A stretch of DNA of 64,000 bases, from positions 6,548,506-6,612,505 of the forward strand of contig NC_080053.1 of NCBI RefSeq assembly GCF_026212465.1. Reading direction: 5' to 3'. The notes below the pieces were generated by a model that ran no database searches, was not told the DNA's origin, and was given only the letters and a program-made list of their open reading frames with translations. This document shows positions 58,290 through 64,000 of this stretch, piece by piece. Made by a program: the position numbers and the translations under genes. This DNA comes from Amaranthus tricolor. Its lineage: Eukaryota > Streptophyta > Magnoliopsida > Caryophyllales > Amaranthaceae. Within the stretch, counting starts at the first letter, position 1; every line of letters starts with the position of its first letter.

Positions 58290-61200
58290 TTAGCTGATTT
58301 CCAAGCCATCCAAAAAGCTTTGCAACTCCCTCAGCCCTTCGGCTGAAATGCTCCGATGAACCCTAGGCCTTGGAGTAATCAAATTAGGTGGCGGCTCAGA
58401 TTGAAAGCAAACTACAACAGCAGAAAGATTATCACCACTCTTTCTTTTCAAAGCCTCATTAACAAGGTCCTTGCTGCACATCACAGGGTCATTGTGCTCT
58501 TGCAGCTTTCGCCGGGCAAAATCTACAGCATTTTGGCTCCTAAAAACATCCCATATTCCATCACAACCTATGATAAGGAACTCGTCCTCATGAGTCAATT
58601 CAGTTGTCATAAGCTCTGGCTCAGCAGTTAAGGGCCCACCATCAGCCCCCTTCATTCCTTCCATGTGCCAATCTCCAAGAGCTCGGGCAACATTGAGTTG
58701 GCCATTGAGGTACCCATCGTCAACATAGCCACCAGATGCTTCAATTCGTTTCATCTCCAAGGAGCATTGTGGTTTGTGGTCCCTTGACATCTCAATTGCC
58801 TTGCCTCTCCGACACAACACAGCTCGACAGTCACCAGCATTAGCCACAACCAAAGATCTGTTATGGAACAAAAAGAGTTCTTAGTTTAGCCATTTCAACG
58901 ACATCGAGTACTTCAATTCTTGTAAAATAACTTTCTGATCAGAGCTTAAAACAACTTCGGTTGACATTTGTGTGGATCTAGTACTTTAATTCTTGTTAAC
59001 AAACGTTCTAATCGCAAATATAAACTTTGGTTGAGATTTTTATGTAGTTTCCAACTAAACATGCAAATAGAACTTTCAAATCTAAACAACAGAATCACAA
59101 ATTCAACTTTAGAAGACCAAGCATTTCCAAATCTCCAACCTGATTTAGCAAGGTATACAAAATCACTACCCCTAACAAGTAAAGGAGAGTACACTCTCCA
59201 CTAGAAACACATGTCAACCTACACATTTTCCTATTTGGTATAAACAAAACATTGAAAGAAAATTTTAGATTTTTGAATTTTGTAAAAAACTAATTTTCCC
59301 ATCACACAAAATCAAACCCTTCTCTCCTTCCCAACATTATCTCAAGTTATTCTCTCTAAAAACTTCTAATCTATGTATTTGACATCAATTACATTCAATC
59401 TTTGAACCAAAGTAACTTATGAAGATTATTAAAGGAGGAAAGGCATGAAAGAGGCTAATTCTCAACAAGATTCTTCTTGTTGTACTTGGGTGCCACTTCT
59501 CAAACATCACGGTGTCAGCACTGCCATTTAACCAGCTGGTTATTCAGATTAATACATTTGAAAATAGCAGATGTACACAATTGAGGTAGCCTAGCATAAA
59601 CAAAAGCCGTCCCTTTTTCCTTTAGGATTTGAGCTTTACCGTTGGAAAGGCGGCAGCCGAACATATTACCTTCCACCCTTTCAACACCATCCCCACTTAA
59701 ATAATCCCTTCCCTCCAATAAGATACCTCTTCAAACATCAATTATTTTTTTCAAAGAAATGTCTATCAATGAAGATTAGATAGTTACTGCGTCAAATAAA
59801 ACTGTATCTTTATTAGTCACTAACTCTATTAATAATCTTAAAAACAAAAACTGAAGTGCTATTTGAGACAACTTCAGGTCTCATCACACTCCTTTTAATG
59901 CCCAAGTGATGAATATCCTCAAGCATGCTCAATCTATCACCTCAGGCTTGTTATCAATCGGTAACCAAAAAGGCACAGATTAGAAATGCACAAGAACATC
60001 ACACCTTCAACACTTAACTGAGAGGCAAATATATTTATTTTCCTATGGGTATTGGTACGGATTTTAAAGTATCAAAAGCCACATATTAGCCTCAAATAAT
60101 AGAAAATGAATACACAACCCAACCTGCCAAAAACAATAGCTGCTAATGCAGTTGTACCCGAGGCAAGTCCTGAATCCAATGTGCATGCTTCAGCAAAGGC
60201 ATTGTCTGTTTGCAAAAATGCCGAGCTAATGACCCTTTCCATATCACTAGGAAATTTTGCATTCTCAAAAATGAAACGTGGAAGATGACAGCAGGCAAAA
60301 TCCGCAGCATGCTTGCCCCCATGACCATCAAAAACCTAAATGTCAAAGAAGAATGCATAAGAAAACATAATTGAAAAGTTATAATATTATCACTCTAAAA
60401 CATGGTATTGGATCTCCAACACGGAGACAGTTGCAACAAGAGAAAAAAAAACATCCACATGGAATAGGGACCATGGTGCAAAACTACGGTAACTGTCACA
60501 ATTGTGGTAATGGATACAGTGATGCGGTAACAGGGAAGATGTGCTTGCCGTAGCACCAAATAACAGCCTGAACCATGAAATATCGTTTGGAATGGCCTCA
60601 ACGCGATTTTTTACTCCTTTACGATGCAGGTAATACAAGTTCGATAAATTTGAAAACCTTTACGATATGGTCAACACAATATATGATGGGGACGGTAACT
60701 TTGAAATCCTAACATGGCAATTATGGTTAGGTTAAAAACTTATACAATGTAGGAATACATTCGAGATTCATTGTCGGGACCCTATCTTCAAAATCCCAAC
60801 AGCATAAAATTGTCAGAGTACACGTACTATTGACTTTCGTAAACTGGCATGCTCAAATGTTGAATTATATTTCAATCAAAACACTGTAAGAATATTCCAA
60901 CGTATCATGTTTTACATGATGATCTTAGTTTTAAAAAGCACGAGGCGCACCGAGGCGCTAAAGGCCCTTAGAGCCTAGGCTCAAGGCGAAGGCACGAGCT
61001 TTTTGTATGTGATTCGCTAAAGCTTAAAATTAAATTTTATTACATATATAATACTTCAAACAACATGATATTCATATTTCAGTATCAACAAACTTGAATA
61101 CATTTATTATTCTTGCGTCACCACTTTAGCACAAAACTATTATAATGTGAATACGAAGAATTCTCTAAGTTATTTTAATCTTCGCGTGCTTTTTATTTTT

Positions 61201-61634
61201 CTTAAAGAACAGTTCTTCAAACTTCATATTCAAGTAAATTTGAGTTTTGAGTTTTACTTCTTTTTCGAACAAACAAGGATAAATTAATAACCCAACCAAC
61301 AAGGAGGCGCACCGAGCGCACGCCACTCGTAGTGGTCTTTGCATTACCCAATTGAGGTGTTTCCAACCGAGCCTGAGCTCGTGTTAAAACTAAGATGCTG
61401 ATAGTTAAAAGAATATAAATTAGACAGAATAAGTACCCCATAAAAGGCATTTGGCCCGTCACTAGTGTGCTGAAGCCCATAATGGTGCATAAAATCATCA
61501 ACGCATACGTACACATCTTCCATTCTTGAACGAAAACCAATATCTGTCCATGCTCCAGAACGAACAATAGGAATGAATTCTGAATCACATCGCAATAAAC
61601 TTATGGGCTCAACCGGGATATCTGGTGTCTTCAC
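58290..61634 (-). CDS. protein phosphatase 2C, three 3' exons (5' exon not found)
   Basis: Mg/Mn-dependent Ser/Thr phosphatase. Exons, in transcript order, are 61634-61437, 60335-60124 and 58857-58290, with GT-AG borders and matching phases: FYG joins VFDGHGG, and the VFG/RSLVVANAG codon is split. Motifs in order: IVRSGAWTDIGFRSRMEDVY, the metal-binding VFDGHGGKHAADF, SGTTALAAIVFG, VANAGDCRAVLCRRGKAIEM, RDHKP, DGYLNGQLNVARALGDWHM, FLIIGCDGIWDVFRSQNAV and SGDNLSAVVVCF. The tail RVHRSISAEGLRELQSFLDG is shared with plant PP2Cs of the DBP1 / PP2CG1 group. All catalytic aspartates expected in this segment are present. The first exon, with the start codon, must lie above 61637 or outside the window; I could not identify it. 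Introns hold a MITE (60922-61396) and other repeats. Confidence 0.92.
60922..61396. mobile_element. MITE-like element in a PP2C intron
   Basis: Left ATCTTAGTTTTAAAAAGCACGAGGCGCACC and, on the - strand at the right, ATCTTAGTTTTAACACGAGCTCAGGCTCGG form an inverted repeat of about 30 imperfect bases. GAGGCGCACCGAGGCGC recurs inside (about 61302-61318). No coding capacity, and no target duplication was fixed. It lies in the intron between 60335 and 61437. Confidence 0.5.
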
Positions 61635-61637
61635 CTG

Positions 61638-62031
61638 ATTAACATCTAATCAGAATCTGCCACCAGAAAATTCAATAGAAAGGAGGGAGCAAAATACAAA
61701 AGGCAACATATCCGAAATTAAGTTAACGACAAAGATGTGCATGGTCTAGTAACCTCTTTTTCTCATCATAACGGCAGAAAATAAAAGGAACTAGATTCTT
61801 ACACCTAAACCATATATCAAAACATGCCACTTACAAATTACAATAGATTAATAGGGCATAAGGCCATAACACTGGAAGGGAAGCACGTAAGAACCCCAAC
61901 CTCAAGCTGATAAGCAAAACATTATATGGCAACAAGGCATTTAATCAAACAAAAACAAACTTTTCAAATCACACATTTAGTAGCCAATACCACCTAACAG
62001 TTCTTACTAGTCAAATAAATTTATTTTTTTT

Positions 62032-62098
<67 letters not shown>

Positions 62099-64000
62099 CT
62101 CTAGTATTTAATACTAGCAAGTTGCAACTTTCACCAACCTATATCAGAACTTTATTCACCAAATGTGGCAATTATTAAAAACAAGAGGATTTATATAGAA
62201 AAAAAAGGAAATTTTATGATTCGGCAAATTTCTCCTTTTGAAGTTGCTAACTGAACCAACTCGCTAAATACGCTTTGAATGTCCTAGTTCATTTTTTGGG
62301 ACTAAACGAAGGAAAATCTAGTGTATAGTATAAAAAATAGGTTTCCCTATTTTGCTAGGTAGAAAAGTAGGCTCATCTTATGCTCATCCGAACTGAAAGT
62401 TGGAAAATCAAGTCTCTTACTAAAGATAAGTCAATACTTTAACTTTCCCAAAGGAACTCACAGGAATTCCATTATCATGGAGCATTTTTCTCTTCTGAAT
62501 TACTCAATTTAATGTTCAATATGTTACATGGCAAGATTTGCAATCATAGTGCACAACACCACCTTCATTACCATATTATGATCAGTTTGTAATAGATTAT
62601 AAACTTACTGGGACCACACAACCATACGCATCGATCGCATAAGTCGTTTCACGATCGTTATATAGAATCCAAAATCTCTCTTCAGAATATACAACCCATC
62701 TTTATCTGATTACCTTTAAATCTCCATTAATATAAAATGGCAGCAAGTAAAAAAACTTCACTTTCAAAGCTCCAAGGATATCCATTCTCAAGGAGCCAAA
62801 ATAGTTCTTTAAAGTCATATTATTGTAATGGAATTATAATACAAAAACAAATTAAATCATTTGTGCTTCTTATTTGCAGTCAAAGTCAACAAGATATACC
62901 CCATTTGTTATTACAACGCTACGTTTAAATATATCCGACCATGGTGTAAAAACGCGGTCACAGTCACGATCGCGGGTCGTGAGAACGAAAAAAATGTGGT
63001 TATCAGAGAAAGGAAAATGATATTATTATATTAATGAAATATATATTTTATATATAAATTGAAATAATTTAGAATTGAAATTATCTATTTACACAAACAC
63101 CTAAATATCATCCTAAATTGTAGTGTAAAATTTCAGGGTCCAAGTTTAATGCTCCCTCTTATACTATTTACCCTTATATACTTTTTTAATTGAATAAAAC
63201 CCCAATATATCTTCATAAGTACATCACAGCAGCACCCCACTCATATTCTACATGGTAGACACGAGCTTTAGGACAGTGGTAGCAAATTTTAAAAAAGTTC
63301 TACAAAATAGCAGTGTACTTATGGAATTTCATAACTTAACGTATAAACTAACGATTATTGGGCATTAATGTTACGGCAGATTAAGTTCCAAAAGTACCAT
63401 GCTACCACTGCCACTTGCCTTTTTGCAAAAGTTTGTGCCTTCCAGGTAGAATATCCCAAGTTTTACCTAATATCTTATTATTAGCAAAAAAATAAATGTT
63501 CCCCCGCTTCCACAACAGAATTCCCCTTCGTCCTTTTCTCCTTCATCGTTCCACCTTCATTTCAAGGTTGGAGCTTTAATGGCAGCAAAGGTGCAACTTT
63601 GTTGTCTCTAAGTTTCGTATCCACATTTATAAGTGTTTTGTTTGGCTTTTTTACTTTTTCTTTACATTTTTACCTTAATAATGATGGTATTTTGAAAACC
63701 TGCCTGAAATCTCGGTGTTTCGGTGCCAGATAACAGTTGAAGCGGCTGATTTCCGAGTTAAATTTGAAACCCGTTTCCAAAACGCGAGAAATCGGAATGG
63801 TGAACAAAAATATCATTAAGGAAAGGTCGTTCCGAGATAACTCGGCCGCAATTTTATTCCTTGCGATCCGACCCCCAAAATCTGGCTAGGTGGTATCCCT
63901 TTGCAATGCGAATAAAGGCTATGAAATCATAGATTTCCACTCAAATAAACCACAGCTAAAATCCTCTAATTTTCACTATATCAACGATTAACAGCAAATT
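61638..64000. other. upstream / first-intron region of the PP2C gene
   Basis: No exon recognised. Contains an (AT)n tract at 62037-62096, a GC-richer patch at 62940-62990 (CATGGTGTAAAAACGCGGTCAC), and a patch at 63690-63860 with repeated CGAGATAACTCGG / AATCTCGGTGTTTCGG words. The last two look like remnants of nonautonomous transposons. The missing first exon may be here, short and unrecognised, or beyond 64000. Confidence 0.45.
62037..62096. repeat. (AT)n microsatellite
   Basis: About 60 bases of perfect AT repeat in the region upstream of the recognised PP2C exons. Confidence 0.95.

Noticed and set aside
59515..59718. 67-residue - strand frame in a PP2C intron
   Set aside because: No similarity to the PP2C or any family I know, and not bounded by matching splice phases.

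Overview
This is plant nuclear DNA. The genes have GT-AG introns, the base composition is AT-rich, and the families present (PDR-type ABC transporter, xyloglucan endotransglucosylase, PP2C, and Ty1/copia, Ty3/gypsy, CACTA, hAT, Mutator and LINE relics) point to a eudicot. The sequence alone does not let me name the species. No rRNA, tRNA, CRISPR array, operon or prokaryotic signal was seen.

Layout. 1.3-8.6 kb: an apparently intact 20-exon full-size ABCG (PDR) transporter on the + strand, ending just before a 148-bp (AT)n tract. 9.1-13.9 kb: a badly decayed Ty1/copia element. 14.3-14.4 kb (-): the last exon of what may be an unannotated cysteine-rich secreted-peptide gene. 15-22 kb: LTR, LINE, MULE and hAT-like relics, including one element nested inside a LINE. 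22.4-23.3 kb (+) and 55.1-56.0 kb (-): two nearly identical, intronless XTH genes that form the arms of a roughly 1.4-kb inverted duplication.

About 31 kb of nested transposons separates the XTH arms. It holds gypsy LTR and gag remains (24.2-27.9 kb) and a 10-kb CACTA element (27.96-37.89 kb). That element carries a TNP2-type transposase with a clean internal deletion, and a second multi-exon gene joining Transposase_24, a DUF8039-like region and an Ulp1-type cysteine protease. Two SIRE-like copia remnants follow, with post-pol ORFs at 38.5-39.9 and 49.1-50.9 kb. The pol gene of the second is interrupted by an internally deleted CACTA relative (45.49-48.40 kb) flanked by a 3-bp AAA duplication. 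Two hAT-like elements with exact 8-bp target duplications sit at 50.94-51.59 and 53.54-54.47 kb.

57.1-57.7 kb: a Mutator-type MITE with an exact 9-bp duplication. 58.3-61.6 kb (-): three exons of a PP2C phosphatase whose first exon was not found; one intron carries a MITE.

The host genes (ABCG transporter, XTH pair, PP2C) have no visible functional link. The interest of the window lies in the nested transposon history, the protease-bearing CACTA family and its deletion derivative, the inverted XTH pair, and the possible knottin-like peptide exon.
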